Origin: Strigamia acuminata
Taxonomy: Eukaryota > Arthropoda > Chilopoda > Geophilomorpha > Linotaeniidae
Direction: 5' to 3'
Assembly: GCA_949358305.1 (NCBI GenBank)
Contig: OX442321.1
Location: 10,007,605-10,071,604 of the forward strand
Length of the DNA: 64,000 bases
In this document: positions 39,834 to 51,770 of the stretch, one piece after another
Layout of the letters: every line of letters starts with the position of its first letter
Position numbering within the stretch: position 1 is the stretch's first letter
The notes under the pieces: model-generated
Databases searched by the model: none
What the model saw: only the letters and a program-made list of their open reading frames with translations
Told to the model about the DNA's origin: nothing
Program-made: the position numbers and the translations under genes

Positions 39834-40648
39834 TTAATAATTAATAAAAATAAAAATAAAAATAAATAAATAAAAATCCATTCTTCATTTTATTTGAATA
39901 CTAAAATGGAGCTGTAATGACATCAACCCTCCCCATTGACATGCTTCGACAGTGGCCTCGTGAATTGGCAATCAGGCGCGACGCATTGGACGCGAGCAAC
40001 TCGAATACAATGGAAGCCTCATTAGGAGATATTGTTTCAAACGACTCAGATCACGTGATGACTCACTTGCAATAAAGGAGAAGGAAATCTAAGTCGAATA
40101 GCAAATTACTCGAATAGCAGCGCGTAGAATTTATAAATGCGCTATTAATCGTGCGACTTGTATAACGAGCAAATGCGTTGTTTGACATTCTTATCGCCAG
40201 GTGTGGACGACACGATAAAACAAAAGTGAGAAAGAAAGAAAGAACGAACTCAACGGAATTAGAGGATTACCAAATCCAATAAATTAGTACGGAGTATTAT
40301 CCAAAAAAGTAACAAGAAAATGTTTGCATCCTCATCCCATAAAAGCGTTGCCGTAGAAACAGCCAGACAGACAGAGCAGAGTTAATTCTCTCACTCGTCG
40401 AATGACTGCAAAAAGTAAACAATTTTTTTGGTGCATCGCACCTGCGGCAAATGCAAAGAACAAAGTGACAAACTGATAACACGCAGCAGCAGGTGAACCA
40501 TATTTAAACAAAAAAAAAGGTGGAAAATTGCGGGGCTTATCACCTGCAAAGGTGTGCGTCCAACGGTTCTCCTCATGCAATCTTGGGGTAAAACGAAGAT
40601 GTGGCTCGACGCAACGATAACGAGGGTCACGGACACGAGCGTGACAGG

Positions 40649-40766
40649 AACCAATGAGGCGCTCGTGGGGATGGCAACCAATGAGAGACGCTCACGGAAA
40701 CTTAGGACGAAGGCGCGTTTCCATCGACTGCAACGATTGGATGGTTCGCACATCGCGGTGACGTCA
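40649..40766 (+). promoter_or_regulatory. Promoter-like block upstream of SoxB gene 3: twin CCAAT boxes and a CRE
   Basis: AACCAATGAG occurs twice (40649-40658 and 40676-40685, 27 nt apart) and TGACGTCA lies at 40759-40766, 265-380 bp before the ATG. NF-Y plus CREB/ATF sites in this order are typical of vertebrate promoters. Here it is inference. Confidence 0.45.
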
Positions 40767-41030
40767 CTCGACTCACCCTCGCTTGTCTTATCGGCTCGAG
40801 CCCACCAAGCCCACCATCCCATCCCATCCCATCCCGCCCTGTGTACGAAACAAATTGCAATCCAATGACATCTGAACATCGCCGTTTGAACTTGTTCACA
40901 TCACAAGAGCGCACAAAAGTGGCGACCAGCCGCCAAAGGCCGCCAACTGGAGAAAGCTCAATACCAAAGAAAGGAGGAGGGGGACACCCCGACGTGTCCC
41001 TGCTACCGACACGTCATTGTTCCCTTGAGC

Positions 41031-41921
41031 ATGGCCACTTTGGGATGTAACCCGTTGGTCAAGGCACCGCCCAGCGACCACGTCAAGCGGCCCATGAACG
41101 CCTTCATGGTGTGGTCGAGGGGACAGCGGCGAAAAATGGCGCAGGAGAACCCAAAGATGCACAACTCGGAGATCAGCAAACGACTGGGCGCCGAGTGGAA
41201 ACTTCTGACCGAGTCGGAAAAACGACCCTTCATCGACGAAGCCAAACGACTGAGGGCAGTGCACATGAAAGAACACCCCGACTACAAATACCGGCCCCGA
41301 CGCAAACCCAAATCGCTAGTGAAAAAAGACCGCTACTCCACTTTCCCACTGCCCTGCTTCACTTCGTCGGCCGCTGCTCTCTCGGTCGACTCGCTCGTTT
41401 CGTCCGGTGGGGGCTCTGCAGGTGTGGTCAGTGGGGGCACTCACTCACACCACGTGGCAAGTTTGACGCGCCATTTATTTCAACCTCCTCCCGGACTCAT
41501 GACCGCGTTCCATCACGAGGATAAGCACCGTAGCACCGCCTTCTTGCCCCCCTTGTCCTTGGGATACAATCACGCCCTGGACGCGGCCAGCTTGGCTGCC
41601 AAACTCTCTTCGTCGTCGTCCGATTCGCCGCCCTTCAAACCCACATCTGCCGCTGACTTGTACGGCACATCGCTATACGCTTCTTCTCTCATGTCATCTT
41701 TGCAGCATTCCCACGCAGCTGCTGCCGCCGCAGCCGCTTCGTCGCACGCGTACATGGCAGTCACGGCGTGCGGATGCAATCCTTCGTCTTACGCGGCAGC
41801 TGCGGCAGCCGCTGCGGCCGCCCAACAATGTGAGATCCGACGTCCAGTGGCGTATTTGCTCGTCAAACCCGACGAGTATCGAGCGCCGCAACTATCAAGT
41901 GCCAGTGGACACGTGCTCTGA
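41031..41921 (+). CDS. SoxB2 transcription factor, Sox14/21-like (intronless)
   Basis: Single exon of 296 residues. The first ATG in frame is at 41031 ([20 protein letters not shown]). The HMG box lies at about residues 17-95 with [38 protein letters not shown] and [17 protein letters not shown]. The box is followed by [12 protein letters not shown], very close to the SOX14/SOX21 KKDRYVFPLP motif, so this is the clearest SoxB2 member of the three. The rest is Ser/Ala-rich with poly-Ala runs of eight to ten. It ends TACGCNP, then [18 protein letters not shown] and a short tail. The CGC.P and EIRRP words are shared with the Sox gene at 15205. The protein is probably a nuclear repressor or activator in neural tissue. 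A dense A/T 3' region with AATAAA words follows the stop. Confidence 0.92.
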   Translation: MATLGCNPLVKAPPSDHVKRPMNAFMVWSRGQRRKMAQENPKMHNSEISKRLGAEWKLLTESEKRPFIDEAKRLRAVHMKEHPDYKYRPRRKPKSLVKKDRYSTFPLPCFTSSAAALSVDSLVSSGGGSAGVVSGGTHSHHVASLTRHLFQPPPGLMTAFHHEDKHRSTAFLPPLSLGYNHALDAASLAAKLSSSSSDSPPFKPTSAADLYGTSLYASSLMSSLQHSHAAAAAAAASSHAYMAVTACGCNPSSYAAAAAAAAAAQQCEIRRPVAYLLVKPDEYRAPQLSSASGHVL

Positions 41922-44900
41922 TTAATTCCATCGATTGATCTCCATGTGCCTCATCTCGAGAGACGTGTATAGGGAAGTGTTACATTTCTTCTTTTTTTTC
42001 ATTTTTGTGGTTTGTTCTTATTTTTATTTTTATTTTCTTATTTACTTTTTTTTTACTTTTTTTCTTCTTCTTATTTTTTTTTTATATAAAAAATCAAAAA
42101 AATAAATAAAATAAAATGAAATGTGCAATATAAAAATTAAAAAAAACGATGCTAATACTTTGCTATGCGCATCAATGTTGTTGTTTATTGTTCGTTGATT
42201 CATGTTCAACATATCACGAAATAATTACGAAACGTGTGTTTTTTGCCAAAAAGTAATAATAATAGAGTGTGTGTACTATTATGTATATATTATTATATAT
42301 CTTTAACATTAAAATGTAAATATTTCATTAATTGATAAAAAATATCCCTTTTTCCGATCATATCAATTTTTTTCAAACTTTAATACCAAAACGTAACCAA
42401 AAAACTTCAACTCATGACTCACAGTCTCGCGCCGTCTTCCAAAAACTTTGATTTCTCAAAAAACGTTCGAATAAATATTGACTTGTTATTATCAACGAGA
42501 TAAGAACTGATTATTGACCATTTTTATTCTTTTAATGTTCGCGTTTATTTCTCTCTACCTTTTCATTTTAATCACGTTAAAAAGGGGGTCATAAAAACAC
42601 AAATAAAAACGTGACACGTGTCAGCGTCTCCTAACTGCGTCCAACGAGAGCTTTGAATATTTACATATGGGGTGATGAATGCATCAACATATGTTCTAAA
42701 TCTAAATTCATAGCCGAGATATAAGAGAAAAGGGATGAAAAAGGAGGGTTAAAGGGGCGAGTGGGACAAGAGATGCAATGGACAGGGGGATCCGCCGTAA
42801 TGCCCTTATCACTGACAAAACAGTTACGCACTGCCAAAATATTGGAAAACGGTGGTTAGCCGTGACGTCACTCTTGTATTGATGTTTTAATGATTAATTT
42901 CCTGTTCACACCACCAACAAATCGGCGGGATCAAAAATTACACGGATTCAAAAGGAAGATGAGATTTTGATGATTGGTCAGTGAGCATAAAGTAAATGAC
43001 CGTTCCCATGACCCATTGGAGCTATAAAATGACCCACTCCCCCATAACAGTGCAGATAATTGATCAATTCAAACTGAACAGGACATCGGATCAAAGGAGC
43101 TAAAGGGTTGGTCAATAATCTCCACTTAAATGCGCGTGCAACAAAGAGAATTCAACCCTTTCTTTGCCTCGATCGCGGATATACACGATGACCTTCTTTC
43201 CCCTTCTTTTCTCTTTCCACATATAGAATTTATAAAATAAAAAAATTTTAATTAAAAAAAAAATTTCAAAGAGAAGCCCAACTGCAGGCGGAGCTTTCGG
43301 CTAATACAATAAATTCAATTTTTTTTTTTAATTAAAAAAAAAAATCAATTTTTAAACGATTTAATCTTTTCATTTTAATAACATTTTTTTTTGCCCAACG
43401 TAAATAGGACGTATTGAATTGCAGAGACGGGAGAGTACATTGTATTGAATTCATTTCTATCAAAAACGAGTGAATCTCCAAAGTAGGTGGGTATACGCAG
43501 TAAAATGAACGCGCCCTAAATTAATTCTCTCCGTTATGAGGGTGGGGTTATTTCGTGGGCTGATAATTGGCTTTCGCCCATTTGCTCAGCTATCGGCACC
43601 TCGACATTCAGCCACTAAGCCGTTCGAGCACAAGAGATGCAACAGTGGCTAATGGGTGGCTCCCCGCCAAATTATTCTCATAATTATAGTCCGACAATCA
43701 TAAAACACATTCCGGATAATTCCTTTATGAATAGTCGCCCGTCATCGTAAATAAATACCCCTATTAAAACAACCCCCTTATTTCACTCTATGTCTCCTAT
43801 GAATTACGCTCAACGATCCGTTACCAAATCTCTGCTAAACACTCACAAATCACAATTGTTTAATTACAATTTAAACCTGTAAATAAAAATTTTTCCTTTC
43901 TAAAAAAAGAAGAAAATTGAAGAGAAATGAGGGTATTGAAATACTTTTTTTTCTTTCCTTTTTAAATCTTTTTTTTTTTAATTTTTTTTTTTTATTATTA
44001 TTTCTTATCAACCAACAACTTTTCATAACCTCGAATGATGATAATGATGATGATGGAGAGTCGACGGCATTAACCTGGCAGGCATGAAAACGCTTGCGCA
44101 CCCCGCACTTCGCGCTCAATTTACCTTTTCTTCATTATCATATTAAGAACAAAATTAGATTTGACGCGAGCAACACGCGCCTCGCTTATGAAGAAACGCA
44201 AACCGGCGTGAAACGCGATGGGAAACGCGCGAGGGAGTAACGTGGTCGACGGCGATAATGCTCGGAGAAGTGTCTCTCTCCACCCGCCACCACCCGCACG
44301 CAAAAACGAAATTGGAGGCCGCAATGTTTTTCTCAATATTCGCCCATTGAACGAGAGAAACGAGGCATTATTTTTTTCCCCCAAAACGAAACAAAAACAG
44401 ATTAACAAGTGAAAATCGAGGCTTTTATGAAGATGATGATGATGATGACGAGGTGTTTCGCGCCCAAACAAATTGCCCCATTTGCAAGTTCATTTTGTGA
44501 TTCGTATAAAAGGGACTTAATGCAAGCTGCATACAACGGACGAGTTGCCGCTATAAATCTCCCTTTTTCTCTTACGTTTCTCTCCCGCACTCACACAAAA
44601 TGAGAACTAAAGAAATAAAAGGATTGAAAGCTCTCTTCATTCAATTGCGTTAATTTTCCACACTCTTATCTCGGTGCAGCACACTGGCAAAAATTTGCAT
44701 CTGCAATCTCCAACTGGGATAAAAGTAACTTGCACCAATTTTTACTGCGCGCACTTATCTCCACCTTTAAATCCCACCAATTTGTTTTGTATATCGTGCA
44801 TATTAATACCAGCCAGCTAAACAGAAATAAACTGCACTTTTATGCATTTCAATTAACTCTTTTTAACTTCAATTTTTTTTTAAACGTATATGTACACATC

Positions 44901-47089
44901 GTGTCGAATATTTTTTCAATTACATTGTATTATTTGAAAATCAAACCCCTTCGTTCCGCATCAACTTAATCCATAAAGGACTAAAAACAACCACAGCTGG
45001 TTATATAATGGAACCACAAACACCCTCGCTAAGAACAAACGCAGCTGTTTTCTTCACCTTCCCCCTTCCCCATTCTCCAAAACCCCCCTCTTCTGACTGC
45101 ATCACTTTAACCCATCATCGGTTAGTTAGCATTCATTTCATCGCCTGCTTTATTACCAACACATTGTATCACCTAAAAAGCAAAGATGACAAGCGTGAAG
45201 AATACAATCAACTCACGCCATCTTTGCTCTTTACCCAACACTCGAACAGAGCAACTGGTGTTGGGCAAACGCCAAACTTGTGGAGCTTGAGGGGCGTCGA
45301 CGCAATAACGTGGCCCGCGCTAAGATAACAGCTGCTAGCCGTTTACATTTGGATCGAAATAACAACAACTTCTCCACTGAATCAAACTGAATTGAAACGT
45401 CAATCAAAAACGATTCTACCCAAAATAATGCAAACAAATGACATTTTAATTCACACACTCCCAGAACCAAATACACAGAATTAATTTTTTTTTAAAAAAA
45501 AAACAAATAAATAAATTAAAGACACGATGCAGCCAGCAGCAGCCCGTAGTAATAACAACACCGAACGCGTACACTTTAACGCGTTTCTGGCTACTCAAAG
45601 TGTCTAGCCCCTTTCCATTGGTCCGGAAATTGCTGCTCGACTGACCGGCAACTGCAGTTGCTCACCATCATTTTCTCGCCCAGGGGGGAAAACAAGAGGC
45701 TGGCATGGAAACGGCGCAGGTTGCCACTTCCGGTGAATAAAAATGTTCTCCGAATCCAAGGATATCTCTCAGACGACGCCCCAACTGAATTTGACAATTG
45801 ACGCGATAAAAATGACTCGACACTTACTTTCTTTTTATTTTTAATATTTATACTTTAATTTCCCTTTATTATTTCCTTTTTCCATGACGACCAGTGAGCC
45901 CGAGCTGAGCCATCTCATCTCGTCTCATCTCGGAGAATCGACTGAGGTTGGTAGTGCGGTTCGCAACGAGTGTCGAAGAGCGATCGAGCGTGCTAATTGC
46001 ACGTGAGTCGCATTCGTTACTAATACAGCAAAGATGGGAAGCGCGCACACATCGGCCGTGTACATCAAAGAGGAGGTGAAGGGGGTGTCGGTCGGTGGTG
46101 GTGATGGTGATGGTGGGTGGAGGTGGTGGAGCCTTATTTACCCCGTATTCATCGTTCCAATGGGAGGTTGAATAGAGCGGGGCGCTTTTCAAAAGAGAGA
46201 CTGGCGCACAGCAGCAGTCGCCTTTCAACAGTGTGTGTGTTCCCCTCACTACCATGAATGATTTTCAATTTTGGCGCGGACAATGGTCAAATCACGGAGA
46301 ATGAGGCTCCCCTGCCTGATCTCATTACACTGCCCAATAATAACCGTCGATTCCAGCTGAATGGATTCGTATTTGTTCCCCCACTCCCTTCATTATGCGT
46401 CAACACAAAGAGCCACCCTCCCCCACTCCTCCACACATCGCCCATCCACCCGCTTATCCTTGAGGGACCTTCATCTATTCATGGCATCGTTCGCCTCTCT
46501 TTCAACGCGCTCTTCACTCCCGAATTACCAAAAAAACATATTATCCCTTTCAATTTCAATTATTTACTAACTGAATACTAAATCACTAAATACCAATAGC
46601 AAACTCGAATTTAATTCCGCCATTCTAGAAAATCCCATTTCACTTTTAAATCGTCTTGGTAGTTGCTACTGTACTGTGAAACCGCACTGCTGCTTTCCCA
46701 GATTTTATTCTCGCTGTTTTTTTTTTATTTCTTTTTACTTCTTTTTTTTTCTTTTTTTTTTCAATTCGAGTGGTTACAACATAGCAACAGCTTTGACTCA
46801 CACATACACATTGAAAAAGGAGGGGAATCCCTATTCAGAGATTGGTGGGTGGAGTGGGCGTTTGGCTTTTCAGAGGCGCAACTGTCACCAGCAGATAACC
46901 GGATTAGGACAGGCGCGGGTGAGCGCGTGCAGAGGCCACGACGACAACCAACGCGTGCAGAGGTAGGGAAAAGAAGGAGGGGGAGGGGTCACCAACCTGC
47001 CCCCACCACACTGGCCTACCCCATTTCACAAGATCCATATAAAAAAAATATAAAAAGAAGTAAATAAATAACACAAGCTACATTTCTTT

Positions 47090-47101
47090 CCCCCCCCCCC
47101 C
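47090..47101. repeat. (C)12 run
   Basis: Twelve cytosines in a row, 127 nt before the G-rich tract at 47228. Confidence 0.9.
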
Positions 47102-47227
47102 TTCAATTTTGCGTGACAAAAAGTCAAAAACTCAATTCCACGTTTTCAAGCAAACACTGGCTCGTTTCGTCTCGCTCTCTCGTGCAAAAGAAACGGGCGC
47201 ATGCCCACTCCTAGGTGCTGCTGCTGC

Positions 47228-47261
47228 GGGGGTGGGGTGGGGGGAGAGATGGGGGGGGGGG
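47228..47261 (+). other. Strong G-quadruplex-type tract
   Basis: G runs of 5, 4, 6 and about 11 are separated by T, T and AGAGAT. This exceeds the usual G3+ N1-7 rule for a four-tetrad quadruplex. Confidence 0.7.
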
Positions 47262-47506
47262 TCGCAAACTCCCAACCAATATCAACCGAGCGAAGACAAA
47301 TCGACAAAGAGCGCGATAATGAGCACCGAGCTGAACGTCTGTTCTTTTCAATTTAATAAGGAAATCCAGACGAGAATCCACTAATAGAGAGGTCACGTGA
47401 CGTGCTGCACGCGCCTTTTCTCTCGCCTTTTGCCACTAATACTCTTTGGTACAATAGGCGGCTGATCGGGGTCTCCATGAATAATTCTATCATAACCCTC
47501 CTTCTC

Positions 47507-47526
47507 TTCTCTTCTCTTCTCTTCTC
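47507..47526. repeat. (TTCTC)n microsatellite
   Basis: About four to five copies of a CTTCT-type pentamer. Confidence 0.9.
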
Positions 47527-48074
47527 CACCTTTTATTCATCCCACCTTTGCAATTCAAGAGGTTTCTTTGAGCCACGTGTGCCGTGCCAAACGTTATAAT
47601 CTTCTTTCTTTATAATCCTCTTGTAGTCACTTATGATACAATAAAACCATTTTGAATTTCCAATAACACTATTGTAATGACATCTAAATTTTAAATCTCA
47701 AATTCGCTCGTGCAGTGAAGCCGCGGCGGTCGGCGGGCGGAGTTTTTATTAACTTACGTACATAGAAAAGGTGGTAAATTTTTCTAAATTTCCATTTTTA
47801 ATAGGTTGAAATGTAATGGGAAACGGCATTGATTAAACAATTTATCGCCTTCCTTAAAGAGCCGAGCGAGGACTAATCTTAATGCGATATCCTCCTATCT
47901 TTTGTAAGCTCAAGATTAATTAGCAACTCGCAGCACTTTGGTCCTTTTTCTTTTCCGTTAAACAAGACCAAGCAGTGAGGCTGTAAATTTGCGCCTTTAT
48001 CTCGGCCACACAATGCCGGAAGAAGCGGCCATTGTTTCAATGCACACGCTGCACAAACCAACGTGATAGTGACA

Positions 48075-48120
48075 CTTCCGGCATCATGGCGGCGCCACTT
48101 TATGTGCCCGCGAGGTAGGT
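48075..48120 (+). promoter_or_regulatory. ETS/YY1 promoter-like motif with a possible first coding exon
   Basis: ACTTCCGG (48075-48082) is followed by ATCATGGCGGC, the arrangement of an ETS site next to a YY1-type site around a start codon. The ATG at 48086 opens MAAPLYVPA and meets GTAGGT, a donor, at 48115. More ETS sites (GCCGGAAGTG, CTTCCGG) and GTCACGTGTC follow within 200 bp. I could not find a second exon, so the gene itself is unproven. The island is the densest housekeeping-type promoter signal in this spacer. Confidence 0.3.
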
Positions 48121-51100
48121 GAAAAGCAGCGTTTCTAGTTCATGCAACACAACAAACCTCTGCTAAGACCTGATAAAAGCACTCGTTCATCAAACAGAGC
48201 GCGCGCCGGAAGTGCAGCTCCCTTCTTCCGGGAACCGTCCGTCACGTGTCAAACCGGATGTCAACTTTAACACACCAAACCGAACATGACGTCACCCGTA
48301 TGAATTTAGATTTTCGACACCCGCGCATTACGTAATCCTAATCCAGCGTATCAAACAGACGCACAATAGACCAAAATCTCAAAACCCCTTTTGCCTGTCA
48401 CCTACAAACGCGCCAGAAGAATGAGGCGCAGAGCGAGGGGGAGGAAGGGGAGGGGAGGAGAGGAGACGACTGCGAGTGCGGGGGGAATGGGGATGGACGC
48501 GGGATCAATATGGCGTCATTGTGGGTTGCCACCAATGTCAATACAAGAACAGATGTCTCAATATCCCCTGCTGGTCTGCTCTGCACATTTCCAACCCTAA
48601 TTCACCACTGCACTGCACTGCACTGGTCTCGTACTCTCGTCTTGTGTCGTCTCCTTTTATTTGTATAAAAATGTAGACAGAAAAGCCACGAATGGTTGGA
48701 ATTATTATTATTATTTCAATGGTTGATACTGAGTGGTTCTTTGTTAGGTGCAGGAGAAAGAATGGTCGAGGGAGTGAGTATTGGGGTGATGTGTGAATGC
48801 ACCTCACGTGTTAGGGGTGGATGGCCTTATTGGCCGTGATATCGTTAGAACGACCAGCGCACATTGCTCGCCCTCGCAACAATCGTGCCTTGATTGTTCT
48901 CCTATTAGGCCCGTTAGCCGGCGCTCAAAAGAAAATCCATTGCACGCCGCCCCCTTCGCAACACAAAAACCGCCAATATTTAATCTCGTGTTGATAAAAC
49001 ACAAAAATGCAAATTTATCTCAAATTTATGTCCGAGTTTATAAAACGCATTTCTTATTATTTTCAAACGATAAAATAAAAGAAAGGAAAGGAAAAAAAAA
49101 GTAAATGTGCCGTAATAAGCGCGCGCACTTCAACTAAACGCGTCGTCTGAGGTCGTGTAAGAGACCTTTGAATGACCACTAAAACGCGATAAGGAACGCG
49201 GCCTATGTTGACCCATCGTCAAGAGCTTCCCGTAGTCACCACAAAGTGATCATGGGTGGAGTAGAGGAGGGGGAGCTTTGAGAGAGACAGAGTTTAGTGG
49301 CAGAGGGGTCCTAGGAGGGGTTATCGAGGTGACGGCCGACATCTTACCAAAAAGGAAGGAAGGCGTCCTTCAAGTGTGCGCAACTCAAACTGATAACATC
49401 TTTTATGTCGAGTAATTTTCGAGAAACCAACTTTTGTTGTTAAGTAGCAGTGAAACGCCAGTTATTAACGGTTTCCTTTCTTTTTTCCATAACTGGACGT
49501 TTCCTTTTTCTACACGACCAACGCACACTTTGTGCCCACACCGTCGCTTGTTTATTCAGGAAATTGAAGTTTGATAAATAAAAAACCGAAAAATCCATAC
49601 ACAAAACAGCTTGTTTGTTGTGCAGGAAAGCAAACATTAATTAACAAGGCGGAGTTTTTTTTTTTTTTTCTTTTTCTATTTTAGAAAAACCAAAAAAATA
49701 AAAATAAAAATAAAAATAACACATGTACCTTTTAGTTTTCATTTTCTCCAATCCATACAGCCAATATAACATTTCATTCACGTCTCCCCCTTCGAAACCA
49801 ATCACGAAGCGATAAAACAATTGCGGGCGACGAGTAATTCTATTTGATCAGAGTCTCAAGCTGTCGGGGCAGAGGGTGAGAAAAAGATTTGCACATCACC
49901 CTAGGGGCCACTTGTAAAGTGGGAGGGAGCCCATCAAATTGAGCGTGAGACCCATTCTAGCACGCTCATCAAATTACAACCCCTAACCCCCTCGCTCGCG
50001 CGCAACAACTGATATAATGTCCAAACTAAACAAAATATATTCACGCAAGCACAAGCGCGCGATAGAGCATTGCATTAAATAGTTCTAAAATCTTAGCGAG
50101 TCCAAACGAAAATTTGATTTCTCCACCGGCATTGTATGGAGGAAATTGGACTCCTCTATGCATGTGGTTTTGTAGGTGGTGGTGGAGAATGAGGACAGCG
50201 ACCAAGCGTGATAAACGCGATTGAGGCGCGACTGCAAACAACGTTTTTGATCCGTTTTCTATTGGATTGTGTGGCGGGCGGGCGTTGATGCTTCTTCACT
50301 TCTCTCTCTCACTCTCTCTCACTCAACAGCTGAAATAGGACAATATATTAAGACACGGTCCAACGCGCCCGTTCCTACCAAATCATAACAGATGATCACA
50401 CCCAAGTAATAAGCAATCTGTGCACAAGCACAGGCGCCAATGCACACCGTTGGCCAGGAGAATGCAATTTGCTTAGGCAGCGCCCAACCAAATAAATACT
50501 ATACACACTACTCACATCTACTCGGCACAAAAAGGTGTCTTCACACCAACCCAACATTTATCAGTAATCAATTTTAAAATTTAAAATAAAAATAAAAAAA
50601 ATTTATCTAAGTATATAAAAAAATGTTATATATATTGTATAATGCGTGCTCGTAAATATAATTAGGTAAACAGTCGAGGGTGTGATTGAAAAGATGGGAG
50701 ATTAGAGACAAGATAGTGTTGATGTTGTCGAGAATAATAAAAATGACGGGTTTCAATTTGAATTAACGACTGGGCAAAGAATACCCACCTGCCCATCACC
50801 TATCATCAACGTTGATGACTAACTAATGAAATAGAGACGAGCAAAGCCCCCCTTCGTGACGTTTATTGGTTGGCCGCAAAAGGTGGGGTTGAGGGAGATG
50901 AAGAAAATGAGGAGGGAGGACTATTGATTAAAATCTTTATTAAAATTTATCAGTGATAAATTGGACATGTTACAAGGAGTGGGGGGATCTTAATCACGAG
51001 GGATGGGGATGCTTTAAAACTTTTTAAGTGTTTTCGATGCCTTTTTTATATTATCCTTATTGTGTCGTGTTTAAAATTGATATATTTAAAAAAAAATTAA

Positions 51101-51739
51101 TTTTACGTCTATTTACCAGGTGTATATCTTTATTAATATCAGTTTAGGCCAACGTTGCTTTTTGTTGCATGTTGCTCGCCGTATTCGCTTCTCCAAAACC
51201 GCCTCTTGATCTCATGAAATGTTCGTATCTGTGTGTATATAAATAAATAAAATAAAATAAATTTAAAAAATGTATAATAACGTTAAAAAAATATATAATA
51301 ACGTTAAAAAAAATTCGAAAACTTCAAGAAGGAAGAAAAAAAATCCCAATAAACAGTATACATAAAAGCGCAAAAAATGCACTTGTTTGCACACAGGGGG
51401 GAAGAATATATATAAAGTTGCATACAGAAGAGTGGTTTTTAATTTCTTCCATCACAATCATTTTCTCTCTCTCATCCCACTTTATTTTTTTTTTCGTCTC
51501 CTCTTTCATTTTCTTCGCATATAAAGAACTCAAACCGAGCAGAAGCGCGTTCCTTTTTTAATTTTCTTTCTATTTTTTTTCTCTCTCTAAGGTAAGGGGC
51601 GTAGGCGCACTAAAAAGATGACTGGTGTATGTGGGGGTGGTTGGTGGATGAAAAAAGCAGCTCCAATGAAAATGTTTATGATAATAATCCCATTTAGCAA
51701 GCGGCGTCTCCATGGGAAGAGAGAAGAAGAAGGGGGAGG

Positions 51740-51743
<4 letters not shown>

Positions 51744-51770
<27 letters not shown>
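51744..51770. repeat. (GA)13 microsatellite
   Basis: Uninterrupted GA repeat of about 26 nt. Confidence 0.9.

Larger units (their letters stand above)
26832..41030. other. 14-kb regulatory-type spacer between SoxB genes 2 and 3
   Basis: No recognisable gene. It includes the 41-bp satellite (28831-29080), the TGCAATTA repeat (29755), AT-rich sequence from 29400 to 32000, and better-mixed islets at about 32250-33400, 34020-34860, 35190-35600, 37370-38000, 38900-39760 and 40500-41030. A (GA)n tract lies near 33290-33313. The plus-strand open frame 39357-39815 and minus-strand frame 40391-40879 are low-complexity or hydrophobic with no motif and are taken as chance. Confidence 0.5.

Noticed and set aside
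40391-40879. 162-codon minus-strand open frame upstream of SoxB gene 3
   Set aside because: It covers the promoter-like CCAAT/CRE block and part of its code comes from a CCCAT repeat; no family resemblance.
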